Shown here piece by piece: positions 34,490-48,772 of a stretch of 58,615 nt of DNA. A program made the translations under genes and the position numbers. The notes beneath the pieces are model-generated. The model worked only from the letters and a program-made list of their open reading frames with translations, did not search any database and was not told the DNA's origin. Origin of the DNA: Phaeoceros laevis (taxonomy: Eukaryota > Anthocerotophyta > Anthocerotopsida > Notothyladales); NCBI GenBank assembly GCA_049999765.1, contig JBNGIQ010007826.1, forward strand, positions 1 to 58,615. The letters run 5' to 3'. Within the stretch, counting starts at the first letter, position 1. Each line of letters begins with the position of its first letter.

Positions 34490-35881
34490 ATGGCCCATGG
34501 CGGCCCGCAGGCTGAGCTGCCCGTGCCCCCTGGTCTGGAGAACGTCTACCTCGTCACCTTGAACATGGTTCCTGCTGCCATGAAGGCTCTGGTGGATCTG
34601 GGAGTGTTCAACATCATGGGAAGAGCTGGACCAGGTGCCCTCCTCTCCGCCAGGTAGCTTACCGGCTCACACCTTTTTGCAGATCCCTGTGCCCTGTGTG
34701 CATGTGAGGAAAGCGAGCTTTAATGTGCTGTTTTTGCAGCGAGATAGCTGCGAAGATTGAAGGCAGGTCTGCCACTGCCGGGGATCAGCTAGGCCGCCTC
34801 CTGCGCCTTCTGACAGCACACAACCTCTTCACGGAGACGGTGACGGAGACCGGGACAGGAGGAGTGGTGCGCAAGTACGCTCTCAACCGGGTGTCCAACC
34901 TGCTTGTGGACGATGGGCAGGGGCGGTCCATGTCCGCCGGCATTCTGTGCAACCAGCACCCCGTGTTTTCGCGGACTCTTGAGCACCTGGGGCAGGGAGT
35001 GTTGCAGGGCATTGAGCCCTTCGTGCTCGCCCACGGGATGGACACTTGGAGCTATGTGGCCAAGAACCCCGACGTGGGCGCGCTGTTCAACAACATGATG
35101 TCGGGCTCGTCCGCCATTGTGATGAAGTTTGTGCTCATGTCCTACGACGGGTTCAAGGACACCAGGAAGCTGGTGGATGTGGGTGGAGGGATCGGTACTA
35201 GCAGCGGGCTCATTGTGGAGAAATACCCGCACATTCGAGCCGTCAATTTGGACTTGCCTGAAGTGGTTGCATCCGCTCCAACCATTGAAGGTATGTATTT
35301 GGAAGCCACTCGGGGAACAAACAATCTCCAAGGTGAGGCTGGTACTGCAATTTCATTAGAGTTCACGTGTTTTGGATTGAAGATTTGTGTGGGTTGTGAC
35401 AGGAGTGGTGCACGTTGGTGGAGACATGTTCAAGGAGATTCCGGAAGGAGACACCGTCCTCATGAAGGTAGTGACACTGAGTTCTTGCGCGGATCATCTG
35501 TTCATTGGGTGCTAGGTTCCGGAACTGCACAAGTTCACAGTTTGTGTTGCGCAGAAAATATTGCACGACTGGAGTGACGAGCATTCGGTGATCATTCTGA
35601 AAAACTGCTACAAGGCATTGTCCGCCGGGGGAAAGCTAGTTTTGGTGGATGCCACGCTACCCAAGGAGACGGATCAAAGCCTGAGCTGCAAGATTCCCCT
35701 TCAGGTGGACGGTATCATGATGACGTACAACGTGGGGGGCAGGGAAAGGACTGAGGACGAGTTCAAAACGCTTGTCACTGCCGCAGGATTCTCCAGGTTC
35801 AAGCTGCTGTTTCAGAAGGACGCACTGACTTCTGTAATTGAAGCCTACAAAGATGGACCTGCCGCAACCTATGGCCAGTAA
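34490..35881 (+). CDS. Class II plant O-methyltransferase (COMT-like)
   Basis: S-adenosylmethionine-dependent methyltransferase of the caffeate/flavonoid type; cytosolic. Four exons, 34490-34653, 34740-35290, 35403-35467 and 35555-35881, give 368 aa, the usual length. The N-terminal dimerisation domain (MVPAAMKALVDLGVFNIM) is followed by the SAM-binding motif LVDVGGGIGTSSGLIVEKYP and the acidic ribose-binding NLDLPEVVASAP. The catalytic His is in KILHDWSDEH (start of exon 4), and the last part has GGRERTEDEFKTLVTAAGF. The substrate cannot be told from sequence. A phenolic precursor is the family rule, and it need not be a lignin unit in a plant of this grade. Confidence 0.92.
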
Positions 35882-36075
35882 CCACCCCATGGTCAAGATT
35901 AGACTTCTTACACCATTCGTAGATGATACCTTTACCATGTGAAATCGACCAACCAACATCCCATGTCTGCTTACAAAGTAGCGCAGCCACATTAGAGTGG
36001 TGCAGCCGCAACATGTGGCCCGAGCCGCCCGACATGTGGCCCTGGGGTCTGCATTATGCCCGCGGGAACTTGTAA

Positions 36076-38832
<2,757 letters not shown>

Positions 38833-40131
38833 AGCTGAGGCGTCTTCCTCTCGGGTACACAACCTGGCTGTTATAACCTAATCGGAGGCCCGAAGCCTGC
38901 TGTAATTCTGTAACCAGATGGATGGGGTTATATAAAAGAGAAAGACAGTGCCTTTGGGCTGCCCCTCTGTCTGCATCTCTTGCTTGCTTGGCAGAGAGAC
39001 CAGCATGCGCTGGCGTCATCACGATTCATCAGGGCACATCCTCCACTGATATCTGAAGCAGCAGTCGCGTACGCAGTGAGCGTAGGCGTGCCTGAGCGTC
39101 GTATTATCTGGAGTGGCCTCTCGTTACAACAACGCGTGCTTCACCGGCTTTGGAAGACAACTAGTCCAGGTACTCTTCCTGCTTGAAGTAATCAAATCGC
39201 CTCTGCTGGCACAGCAGCCAGGATTGGCACTTGGTCTTCGGCACTCTTGGCTGGTGCTGTTTATGCTCTAACGCCAGGATTGTGTGCTCGCGCCTGCTCA
39301 TTATAGGAATCGCTTGGTCCTCGCGTCGCAGATGAGCGGCAGATGACCCTGTTTTAGGGATGGCAGCCTGGTGGAGAGGCTGCACTTGCTGAAGCCCTCA
39401 GAGATTTGTGTAGATCGGGCCAAGTAGAGTGGGAAAATGTCATCCGGGTACACCAGTCTTGGGTCCGCGCCTCCCTTGGTACGTAAGCTTGGGTTCCCGC
39501 AGAAGGAAGGAATGATGTGCTGCTTTGAGCTGGTTTGCGGGGTGTTTGTTTGTTTACACATCATTTGTTGCAGGCAGGTGCCTACTGACTTAGATCAGAT
39601 CCTCTAGAGGCTGATTTGGTGTGGAGAAATGTATGACAATGTCTTCATGAGATGTTGACATGAAGCTGTTTGAAAGAACTGCCAAGAGAACCCTGCACTT
39701 CGATCTCTGTTCAAATTGTCTCTGTAGAAGCTGCAGTAGAAGTTGGACTGCCTGAACAGGGACAGCCGAGGACAATTGCCCACACCGGGATCTGGTTTTG
39801 GATTTCCGTAGCTTATTGCGTTTGTGTTCGCGAGCAAGGTTGTCAGAACCGAGCAAGATGGGATTGCCTCGGTATGGTAAGGAGAGAGCTGTGAGTCCAC
39901 GTCGAGGAGGTTCATCGCCACCGAGAACATCCCAAGCACACGTAACTTACGAAGTTTTTAGATTCTTTGCCCAAAGCAGCCAACTTATTAAATAAAGTGT
40001 GGACATGTAATTGGTGTCTGAATGCATGTGATGACACCATTTTGATCTCACTCTGCCACTGTTTCTAGGTGACTAGTATGTATTTGGTCGCTTACGATTT
40101 TCTGTGGGACTTGTGCAGGGTGGCTCAGAGC
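38833..40131. other. Divergent spacer between LCMT1 and YIP1-family gene
   Basis: LCMT1 reads leftward and the YIP1-family gene rightward, so both promoters lie here. A TGTGCAG at 40113-40119, just before the YIP1-family ATG, could be a 5' UTR splice acceptor. No coding gene recognised. Confidence 0.45.
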
Positions 40132-41292
40132 ATGTCGTCCTACAATTTCAAGGTGTGTTCGAAATTTTTGAGAATGACCATGATTTTTCGTATCCCAACC
40201 CTTCTAAGTTCAGAGAATGGCAAAGTGAACGTGTCTCTGTGCTGTGTAGAGTCAAACCTGCAAACATTTCCTCCCACTGAAGGCAGAGGCAGAGTTACAG
40301 GTTCAGTTAAGCCCCCTTCGGATGCAGATGGTATGCACTGGAGCAGTAGCTCTGCAGCCAGCAATAGATTGGGCAGCATTGGATTGGATTATCATACTTA
40401 TGATAGTATGCTCTGCAGACACGTTTTCAAAACCGGGCCCAGGACAGGGAGCATCCGGATCACAGCAGGATCAATCATGGCAGGGCTACTTCAGTCCTGT
40501 TTCATACAGGCCATACTTCGACGTTGATACAAAAGATGTCTTGTCCAGAATTCGTGACTCTATAATTCCCTTCCGAGGTGACTTTGTGGAGAAGACGAGT
40601 CCAAATCCTGACATGTATGTCCAATAATCGCCTGCTTTTACTTCTGGTGTAACTTTGCTCAACCTCATGAGAACTTGTCTAACTATTCATGACTGGCTTT
40701 ACCTCAGGTATGGACCTTTCTGGATATGCACTACACTAATCTTTGTCACAGCTGCTTTGGGCAACCTTGCTGCCTATCTTGCCACCAAAACTGGGCCTCA
40801 TGGTTCCACTCGCTGGCAGTACAACATCAATCGTGTCAGCGAGTCAGCAGCCCTGTACTACGGATATGTTGGTGTGATTCCAGTGGCACTTCACTTTCTG
40901 CTCAGATATCTAGGGGTGGCATCCAGCCTAGTGCAGCTGTGGTGCTTATATGGATATTCCCTTTTCATCTTCATTCCAGCACTGGTATGTTTCTTCATCC
41001 TTTCTTTTGCGTTCGTTCATCTAGGGGTTTTGCCCGACTAAATTGTTTTGCTGCTGTTGTTTTGGTGCAGTTTCTTTCTATCGTGCCGCATGACATTTTC
41101 AGATGGGCTGTAGTTGCCGTTGCTGGAATTACCTCTGCTTTGTTTCTGGCTCTGAACCTGAGATCTTTTATCAAGACCGCGAGTGAGAGGTGGTTCCTTA
41201 TAGTTGCCGGATCTGCTGCGATTCAATTGGTCCTGGCTTTGGTGCTCAAGCTTGAGTTTTTCACGATAGATATTACTCATACTGCAGCGTGA
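40132..41292 (+). CDS. YIP1-domain Golgi membrane protein (YIPF1/2 type)
   Basis: Multi-pass protein of the early secretory pathway or Golgi that works with Rab GTPases in vesicle traffic. Proposed exons: 40132-40152, 40252-40330, 40419-40614, 40708-40984 and 41071-41292; 264 aa. The cytosolic N-part includes NLQTFPPTEGRGRV and SWQGYFSPVSYRPYFDVDT, followed by DVLSRIRDSIIPFRGDF..K..PNPDMYGPFWI, the hallmark of YIPF1/2. Five hydrophobic helices follow (ICTTLIFVTAALGNLAAYL, YYGYVGVIPVALHFLL, LYGYSLFIFIPAL, WAVVAVAGITSALFLAL, WFLIVAGSAAIQLVLAL). Exon 1 (MSSYNFK) and its junction to exon 2 are the least certain part; exons 3-5 are firm. Confidence 0.87.
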
Positions 41293-41682
41293 AGCCTGCT
41301 GAAGGGGCCGGAGGACGCAGAAATCTTCTTGCTTTTTGTACAGTCTGTCAGTCTATCTTTGGCTGGGCTTGGCTTACTAAACGAGATTTTGTTGACGGAT
41401 TCATTATATTTGTTCATGGGCTGAAGCTGAATTGTAATAGTCGGTAGATCTGCTGTCCTCTTCCTTTGTGAGATATCCAGCACGCCCAAGGAGTTCTACC
41501 TACTTGCATAATGTTTAATTTCTCAATTAGATTTGGCTCTGCTGCTCAGGGTTTGACAAGTTACAGCTGACTACGCAGAAATGTCTTTGTACAGTTCGGT
41601 TAGTATATCAACAGCTGGTCTCAGGAAGGAGATCAGCTCCATCTACCTGCAATATGTGGGGCGGTGTCCCGCCCCACAACAC

Positions 41683-43679
41683 CTAGATTGCCTTGAACGC
41701 CGTTTCCATTGGGAGCACGGCTTTTGCAACCAACTCCAATCGGGAGCTTATCTTGTCTAAATTTTTGAACCAGGCGACCTCGCCTTTCTCTAGGGCTTCG
41801 CGGTACTTCTTGACGGCTGCTACAGTGGTTGCCTCTTGCCTTCGGAGACCCTCCTTCGTATGTACCCTTTGTGCTGTTAGGTTTGCGCAAATCTCCGCGG
41901 AACTGGGAGTATTAGCAAGTATCTGCTCCAGCTGCAGTGCTGCTTGCAATATACTTTCTAGTCTTCTCTCTTTGTCGGCACCGTGAAGGTCCCTAGTCAG
42001 ACTGTCCTGGGCGGCACTGCCGTTGTGAGAAAGTGAATCCATGTTCTGTGGATCCTGAGATTGACTTTGCAAATCGTCCAGGAAATTCTGATTCAGAAAT
42101 ACGCACATGGTGTGTTGTTAGCTAGCTGCACGAAAGGACATGACAGAGCATGCTTGGGCAGACAGCAGAAGGAAAAGAGCTGGCAGCCACACAAAATACA
42201 TCAACAGGCAGGGAAGGTCGCTTACCAGAAGTTGAAGCACATCAGCCTCTCTCGGTCCAGTCATTAGCTGGACCTCAGTTACATCCAGCCATAGCTGAAA
42301 GATATCGAAGTCCAGCTGTGCAAGGTGAGCTCCATCTATCATGGCAGCAAGGGATGCCTGAACCTGCCTCTCACAGTGCTTGATCTCATTTGTTTGGGCA
42401 GAGGCCTTTAAGACAGAGACAAAATCCGCCAGGCGAAGTGCCAGTTCTCCTTGTCCGTTCTTCTTCGGATCGAGGTTTGGGGACAAGGCTCGAAATATTG
42501 CTCCAACTGCAAGCTCTCGTGGAGAAAGCTTGCTGTCTGACCTGGTCACTACCAAGTCCCGCTTTTGGACTTTCTTGCCCAAATTGGGACTCCCCTTGTC
42601 CTGAAAGTCACATGGTGTGGTAAACTCTCAGACCAGGCAAGTACTTCGGCCGCTGCGAATTAGGATAGCAACACTGACTGGAAGCTTACCTGCTTCATTG
42701 TTGGGTTGTTTCCTTGCACCTTTCCACTCCGGAGGTCTTGGCTCTCATCCCTCAATTCGCCGACCTTAACCTGTGAAACTGGTGGACTACAGTGCCACGT
42801 AAAAGTACATGAATTCTGGTCAGCCGTGATCACTCTTTCTGCTGTGGCTGGGATCTCAGCATCCCTAAAATCGAACGAAGTCGATGATAGAACCTGCTTC
42901 CATGCTGTCCAGGCTCTACTTTTGACGATGTGCGCACTAGCCTTCGTTGTGGTGAGCTGGACAGGAGAAAATGGTCCAGTGGAGGCCTCAAGAATCTGGC
43001 GGTCCCCGGAGACCTGGGAAAAGGAATGCACCTTTGCCAATGATTGCCGATCCCACTCTGGAGAAGTCTCCTTCTTTGCATGTAGCAACAGTGATCGTGA
43101 GGGTTGCTCCCTTGGAAGGATAACACTGACTCTACATCTTGGAAAGGTGCCTAATCTGCTGTGATTCACCAGGTACTCAGGCTCAAATGCTGACCTCCGC
43201 TTTCCCAGGAAACTCATTGGATGAACGATTCTTCTCCTGTCCTTTTTCATTGAAAAGCCCTGAACCAGTTTCTCCACGCGCCATGATGTCCACGGAATCG
43301 ACGGCCGCCTACTTTGTGGCTGGAAGGACTTCCTTAGAATGCTCTTGTTTGTCTGTCCAGAAAGCCGCACGGTCAGGCCGGATTCCCTTGTCTTCGGGAA
43401 ATTGTCCTCCAGGATTGACGAGCTCCATCCAGATGAGAACAACTGCGAGCTTAAGTCCCCAGCCAGCGCCTTGGTTTTTACACCTGCCAAGCTAAGTCCG
43501 CAATTGTTTCCAGCTCGCCAAACTGCAGAACCACACTTTGGGCCTCGGAAAGAGGATTGGCCTACGCATTCCCTACTCTGTTCTCTTCGAACAATTTTGC
43601 TCTCCCTCCCTATCGGCAATTTGGAATTTCCATGATTCTGGACTTGCGCATTCGGGTAACATACGACCGCTCCTGCCAT
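41683..43679 (-). CDS. Unrecognised protein, divergent from CDKB
   Basis: I do not recognise the family. Three exons close in frame: 43679-42690, 42600-42226 and 42087-41683, giving 589 residues from the first Met. The first 330 residues are basic, Ser/Arg-rich and look disordered. The rest is mostly helical, with LSPRELAVGAIFRALSPNLD, LRLADFVSVLKASAQTNEI, ERRLESILQAALQLEQILAN and a likely coiled coil near AVKKYREALEKGEVAWFKNL. More 5' exons are likely: the frame runs upstream of 43679 to an AG, and a good donor (CG|GTAAGT) lies near 44116. A divergent promoter shared with CDKB suggests mitotic expression; that inference is positional. A basic disordered head with a helical tail would suit a microtubule or kinetochore protein, but no motif proves it. 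Confidence 0.65.
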
Positions 43680-44301
43680 ACCTTTCCAGTACCGCTGGAC
43701 AATCGCAGGTGCATCAAGGTTTCATTAGCCGGGAAATGGCTCCTTCATCTGTATGGTGCGTGTTTGCACACCGTGAAATCCTCTGCTCCTCTTTATTCAG
43801 GCCTCTCGAAGAAACGCATCACGGAATCGGAAATCCAGGCACTGCGCACATCCGGGCCACCATCTGCCGATTCTAAAAGGTCTTCGGACAATTGAAGGCC
43901 GCCAGGGAAGGAAATTCGCCTCCACAAAAGCAATTCATCGCATAAACCAATTCCAACGTCCCCTCCCCTCGAACAACAATGCCTCGGCATTCCGCAGCTC
44001 ACCGTGTCCAGAGATCACCTGGCATTGATGCATCAACATTAGAGCACGAAGTCCATCCTTCCAATGAGCACGGATAAGCAATCGGCGACAATGCAAAGGG
44101 GCAGAATACTTACCGATAATGCCACAGGCGCGTCAGAGCCGAGTTCCAGAATTGGCACAGAAGCCGTGTGCAAGACAGCTTCGCACCTCGATTTTCCTCT
44201 CCAATCTTAGCCAGTACCTGCATTTCCGCACCCTGCGCCGCGGAAATGGCAGCACGTCTCACTCCCTCCAGCCTATCACACTGCCATTCATTGTACAGCA
44301 A

Positions 44302-45078
44302 CAGCCAGAACGGCTTTCTCGCGACAGCGACGACAGAAACAGTAACAACCGACAGTCCCCCACCTCCGTCCGTTAGAACCCCTTGAGATCGACGGCAATC
44401 GCCGGTCGCAGCAAAGTTCTGTTAACGGATCTCTCCCCCAGCGACCGGTCGAACGCTCTTTTCCCGTCGAAAAACGCAGCTAACTGACCGTTGGACTTTG
44501 GACGCTCGGAAAATCGACCGTTGCCGCAACGGGCCCAAAGGTCGCACGGCCACATGAGGTGGCGTGGTGTCGTTGAGCTCGGTTTCGGTCCCCCATCCTA
44601 GTTTCAAATTGGAAGGCCAGCTTTCTTTCCCTCTCGAAGGGGGCTTCTTCAGAGTAAAGATGGAGAAGTTCGCTGCCTGAGCTCCTTCCAGCGCTTCCCT
44701 CCTCGGGCCTTGGCGGCTCCCCCTGGCCTTCAGTTTTATTCAAACTGCCTCCGCTGGGAAGTCTTCTGGTGGTATCGGCGACATTGCCACCTCCGCTCCT
44801 TGTCCCTTCATTCTTGAACTGCTCTGGTGTCCTCTCTTCTAGCTGCAGTGTGCGCTTTGGCTGCAGACACTTTGTGCTATTCCTCCCGGCCACTGAGCAT
44901 TTCCTGCTGCTTCTCCGATATCTTCCTCTGCCTTCGTCGGTGTTTGGAGCATTGGCTGCGTTGGGAGTTTCCACATGCCACTCTGCGGCAGGGGCACTTG
45001 TGTTCAGGAGCAGGTGCGGTTGTTGTGGGCGTGTGGTGTTTGAATCCGAGGCGTGACCTAAAGCGGAAGCTGGTGGAG
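44302..45078. promoter_or_regulatory. CDKB promoter with MSA-type mitotic elements
   Basis: Six AACGG cores lie within 224 bp: plus strand at 44309, 44424 and 44528; minus strand at 44370-44374, 44488-44492 and 44518-44522. The one at 44485-44495 (minus, TCCAACGGTCA) fits the whole MSA consensus YCYAACGGYYA bound by MYB3R factors. Another (44370-44377, minus, TCTAACGG) fits its first eight positions. By chance about 0.4 cores would be expected here. MSA elements drive G2/M expression of plant CDKB and cyclin B genes. Confidence 0.7.
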
Positions 45079-46008
45079 ATGGAGAATTACGAGAAGCTGG
45101 AGAAGGTTGGTGAGGGGACCTATGGGAAGGTTTACAAGGCCAGGGACAAGCGGACTGGGCAGCTTGTGGCGCTGAAGAAGACGAGACTGGATATGGAGGA
45201 GGAAGGAGTGCCTTCCACGGCACTGCGTGAGGTTTCACTGCTACAAATGCTGTCGCACAGCATGTACATTGTCCGGTTGCTCTGCGTTGAGCATGTGGAC
45301 AAGAATGGGAAGCCGGTGCTGTACCTGGTGTTTGAATACATGGACACAGATTTGAAGAAGTACCTTGACCTGCAGACCAGGGGGACGACGCAGAAGGGCT
45401 TGCCGCCTGATACGCTCAAGAGCTTCATGTATCAGCTGTGCACGGGGCTCGCGCATTGCCACAGCCATGGAGTGATGCACAGGGACTTGAAGCCGCAGAA
45501 CCTGCTGGTGGACAAGGAGAAGGGGCATTTGAAGATTGCTGACCTGGGGCTCGGGAGAGCCTTCACTGTGCCACTCAAGAGCTACACGCACGAGATTGTG
45601 ACTCTGTGGTACAGAGCCCCCGAAGTGCTGCTGGGAGCTACGCACTACTCCACCCCGGTTGATATTTGGTCTGTGGGATGCATTTTTGCTGAGCTGCTGT
45701 GCAGGCACCCTCTGTTTCCGGGAGACTCGGAGTTGCAGCAGTTGCTGCACATCTTCAGAATGCTTGGCACTCCTAGTGAGGAGATATGGCCTGGTGTCAC
45801 CAAGTTCCGTGACTGGCATGAGTTCCCGCAATGGCGGCCCACTAACCTGCATACATCGTTTCCTACTCTTGGGGAGGACGGTCTTGATCTGCTCACCAAA
45901 ATGCTCCAGTACGACCCTGCCAAGAGAATCTCGGCCAAGGCAGCATTGCAGCATCCCTACTTCAAGGATGTCCAGAAGTTGAAATTCGACAGTCCAAAGG
46001 CCACATGA
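45079..46008 (+). CDS. CDKB: B-type cyclin-dependent kinase
   Basis: Plant-specific mitotic CDK acting at G2/M with cyclins. 309 residues, the length of Arabidopsis CDKB1;1, in a single exon. The kinase has GEGTYG (11-16), [13 protein letters not shown] and a T-loop [17 protein letters not shown] with the activating Thr. [12 protein letters not shown] in place of the ADFGLARAFG of A-type CDKs is the CDKB signature. The cyclin-binding helix is PSTALRE, whereas flowering plants have PPTALRE (B1) or PPTTLRE/PSTTLRE (B2). The frame is open for 84 codons upstream, but [13 protein letters not shown] is the conserved start. No introns, so a retrogene origin is possible, though promoter-like mitotic motifs upstream argue it is functional. 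Confidence 0.96.
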   Translation: MENYEKLEKVGEGTYGKVYKARDKRTGQLVALKKTRLDMEEEGVPSTALREVSLLQMLSHSMYIVRLLCVEHVDKNGKPVLYLVFEYMDTDLKKYLDLQTRGTTQKGLPPDTLKSFMYQLCTGLAHCHSHGVMHRDLKPQNLLVDKEKGHLKIADLGLGRAFTVPLKSYTHEIVTLWYRAPEVLLGATHYSTPVDIWSVGCIFAELLCRHPLFPGDSELQQLLHIFRMLGTPSEEIWPGVTKFRDWHEFPQWRPTNLHTSFPTLGEDGLDLLTKMLQYDPAKRISAKAALQHPYFKDVQKLKFDSPKAT

Positions 46009-48145
46009 TCCTGCTTGCCCTTCTGATGGTGAAGTGGAAGTGAGCAACCTAATTTTATTGTGCAGCTGGTTGTGGGTGAAGGGCGCAGTTGAGTGCCCTT
46101 CTGCTTGTTTGCTGCCCTTAGATTGCAATCAGGGTTTGTGTTCCTATCGGACATCGAGGAGTGATCACTGTTTTGCTATAACAGAGTTGTGTGACTGAAC
46201 CTCATCAGCCCTTTGATGTTCTGAACGCAGGCCCGGATCTTCTAAAGACGAGCTGTCTTCCAGGTCGGATGATTGCACCGTTGTTAGGGAAAAACAGTAA
46301 CAGTCAGTAGATGGTCTTCCTTTCGCCGAACAAATTTGGCAGTCAGGGAATTACGCCTAGATGTCGCCGTGCATAGCAGGCTTATTCAGTGGAACTGGTG
46401 GCTGAATCACAAAGTGTCTTGCTTGCTTGATTCGTGCACGCAGAATTCTATCTTCTTGAACTTTGCATTATGTCACAGTATGAAACTTTTGTACAGCTGA
46501 CATTCTTTCAAACTCCACTGTGGATGGAGCGTTTTTTTAACCTCTTTGCGGCAGAGGCAGCTTGCTGTAGCAGAAGCTTGCATCTTGCACTCTTGTCAAG
46601 TAGCCTAAATTATGCGTTTTCGCCCTGGTCCCACTGGGTTGCTGTGTATATGCCCTCCGGGCCGAGCTCCTGCTCTTGCTATGACCCCTAGAAGCACATG
46701 TGTGTAATCAAAGGGCTAGGCAGGCTGTGTATGCTCATCAAGAATGCAACACTCTAAAGCCGAGTGCCATTGTTTAAAGTTGTAATTAATTATGACGACA
46801 CTGCTCCGTTTGGGATTGATTATACAAGATCCGTCATCTTGCCGTGTAGCTAGCTGGTCTTAGATTCCACCTTGCCGCTGATCGGTATTTAGCCGCCCTT
46901 CCCAATCTAGCTTCATCTCCAATTTGGGTGCACACCTCGCAATCTATATGATAGGAAAATAAAAGATTTAGTGCCAATTGGACGCGTGAAGTTACAAGCC
47001 AACAATTAGAGTTAGCTCAAGTTCAGGAGTCTCTCCAAAATGACAGCACCTCAAGACCGGATTTGTCAAAAGAACTTGGACTGATTGCTATTGTGTTACT
47101 GATGTTATACAATTCAAGAAGACAAGGTTTGCAATTAGCATGATGCAGTTAGGTAGTAGAAGCCTTTTTGGTTTTAGTAAGATTCACAATCTCATCCACC
47201 ATTCAATCAAGAAATTTATGTCTATAGCCATTATGTGGTTGTCATTTCAAATAATTCCTCATCCTTAGGTGCCAAGCTAGCATGTGTATGGTCGTGATCT
47301 AGCACAATCGTTTGCTTGTGAGGATAATCACAAGTCGCTCAGCTCTTATTGGCACAAATTTGGGTGTGGCATGAGAAGCACGTAACCTTCAAGTAATTTA
47401 AGCCCCTGTGAGAAATCTACTACAAACCGCTGTACAATGCGGAACATTCGTTGCGCAGCATCTCTCTGCTGGAAAATCCACGGAAGGACTCGTTTGTCAG
47501 GTCAATCCTCCCACAAGATCTTATCTCTGTACAAGAGAATGAACCACCGTCGTAGAAGAATTTTACCGACACCCCGAGAAAGACCATCAAATATTAGCAA
47601 ATATACACAAAATTAGCTGCCTCGGCCGGTTGTCCGCAACCTGCGGTGCAAGAAACATTCATCAGTGGCCAGTACTAGTGGGCTGGAAGGGAAAAGAAAC
47701 ATCAAGAAAATCAGGAATTACTAGACACCACATATAAAAACAAAGAGAGCATTCAGCGCCACCTGGGACTTACCGAATTGGGGGCCCGTTTGTCATCTGC
47801 TGTTGAAGCAGGCGTTATCCGACTGCGTAGCCACCACGACTCTGCTCAACCTGCTGGGCCGAGGTCGAGATCTGTGAGGAATCGGGGCAAGCCATAGCAT
47901 AGTGGGCACCACTTGTTTTTGAGTGCTGCTGTCGTTGTGAGATCGCTGAGTGGGCCTTGGTGAAGTCGTGAGGAGCAGTGGCACTTCCCTTGCAACAGAG
48001 CTTGTCCGACTTGCGCACGCTCTGTGGAATCGGCAGCGAAATGAACCGGGATGGGTGGTAGGAGCACACAAGCAAGTCATCTTTGGAGCAGCGTGCGAGG
48101 GCAATCTCCTCCTTTCCTGCAACTGCTTGTTCTGTATTTTCCTAG
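46009..48145. other. Long spacer, no gene recognised
   Basis: After the CDKB 3' flank the sequence becomes AT-rich (about 46740-47760) with no conserved coding signal on either strand. Open frames near 47800-48100 (both strands) have no recognisable domain. Confidence 0.5.
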
Positions 48146-48291
48146 GCTCAAAAACTGGACGAGATCCGCCATCGGTAGCCTTTGAAGCAGCCATGGTCTG
48201 GTTGGAGGACTTCGATGAAAAGTTGCATGGCTTCAACACCGCCTTGAGGAGATTGGACACATGCATTTTGGAGGAGACTAGTTGCGCCTCT
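48146..48291 (+). other. Possible orphan exon
   Basis: Between a good acceptor (TTTCCTAG) and a good donor (CT|GTAAGT) lies an open stretch encoding FEAAMVWLEDFDEKLHGFNT then ALRRLDTCILEETSCAS, which looks amphipathic and helical. It vaguely recalls small WASH/SCAR-complex subunits. No partner exon was found on either side, so it may be a fragment or belong to a gene with tiny exons. Confidence 0.3.
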
Positions 48292-48772
48292 GTAAGTAAC
48301 TTGGCCTGCGAGATCTGCTCGGGTCACAACCAGCCGGCTTGTAGATCGCAATGACATCGGCCACCTCACTTCCTGGGAAGACAGGATTAGAGACAAGGAT
48401 TAGAGACAGGAGGGATTAGAGAGAATGTCCGAAGCAGCAAATTTATGAAGGCGTGGAGATATGGCTGCGAAGGAACATCCAGCTCATTGCCTCGAAAAAT
48501 TGGTCAGATGCGTGGTCAAGGCAACCGCTTTGACCTAAAAAGTCACGACAACTTGACAAGTTGGGCGGAGATAGCGTCAGGGGCAGAGTTGGATGAGGAT
48601 GCATAGGGGTTCGGGGGCCTGTAAGTTGCTGACAGATAGACTTGTCCTCTACGCAAGATGTGTTAGCACGCCAATCTCCTGGGTCCTGGGTAGGCGGTGT
48701 GTATTAACATCCCATTTGTGTGAGAGAGAGAGAGCGAGGGAGAAAGACAGAGAGTCAAGTCGCTGCCAGATG

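Noticed and set aside
40331-40418. Open frame AIDWAALDW in the YIP1-family gene as an extra exon
   Set aside because: It lies between a good GTATGC donor and a CTCTGCAG acceptor, and the flanking exons join in frame without it.
44827-45078. 84-codon N-terminal extension of CDKB
   Set aside because: Frame is open but the Cys-rich residues match no [17 protein letters not shown] is the conserved start.
45241-46128. 295-codon open frame antisense to CDKB
   Set aside because: Shadow of the conserved CDKB gene; no known domain.
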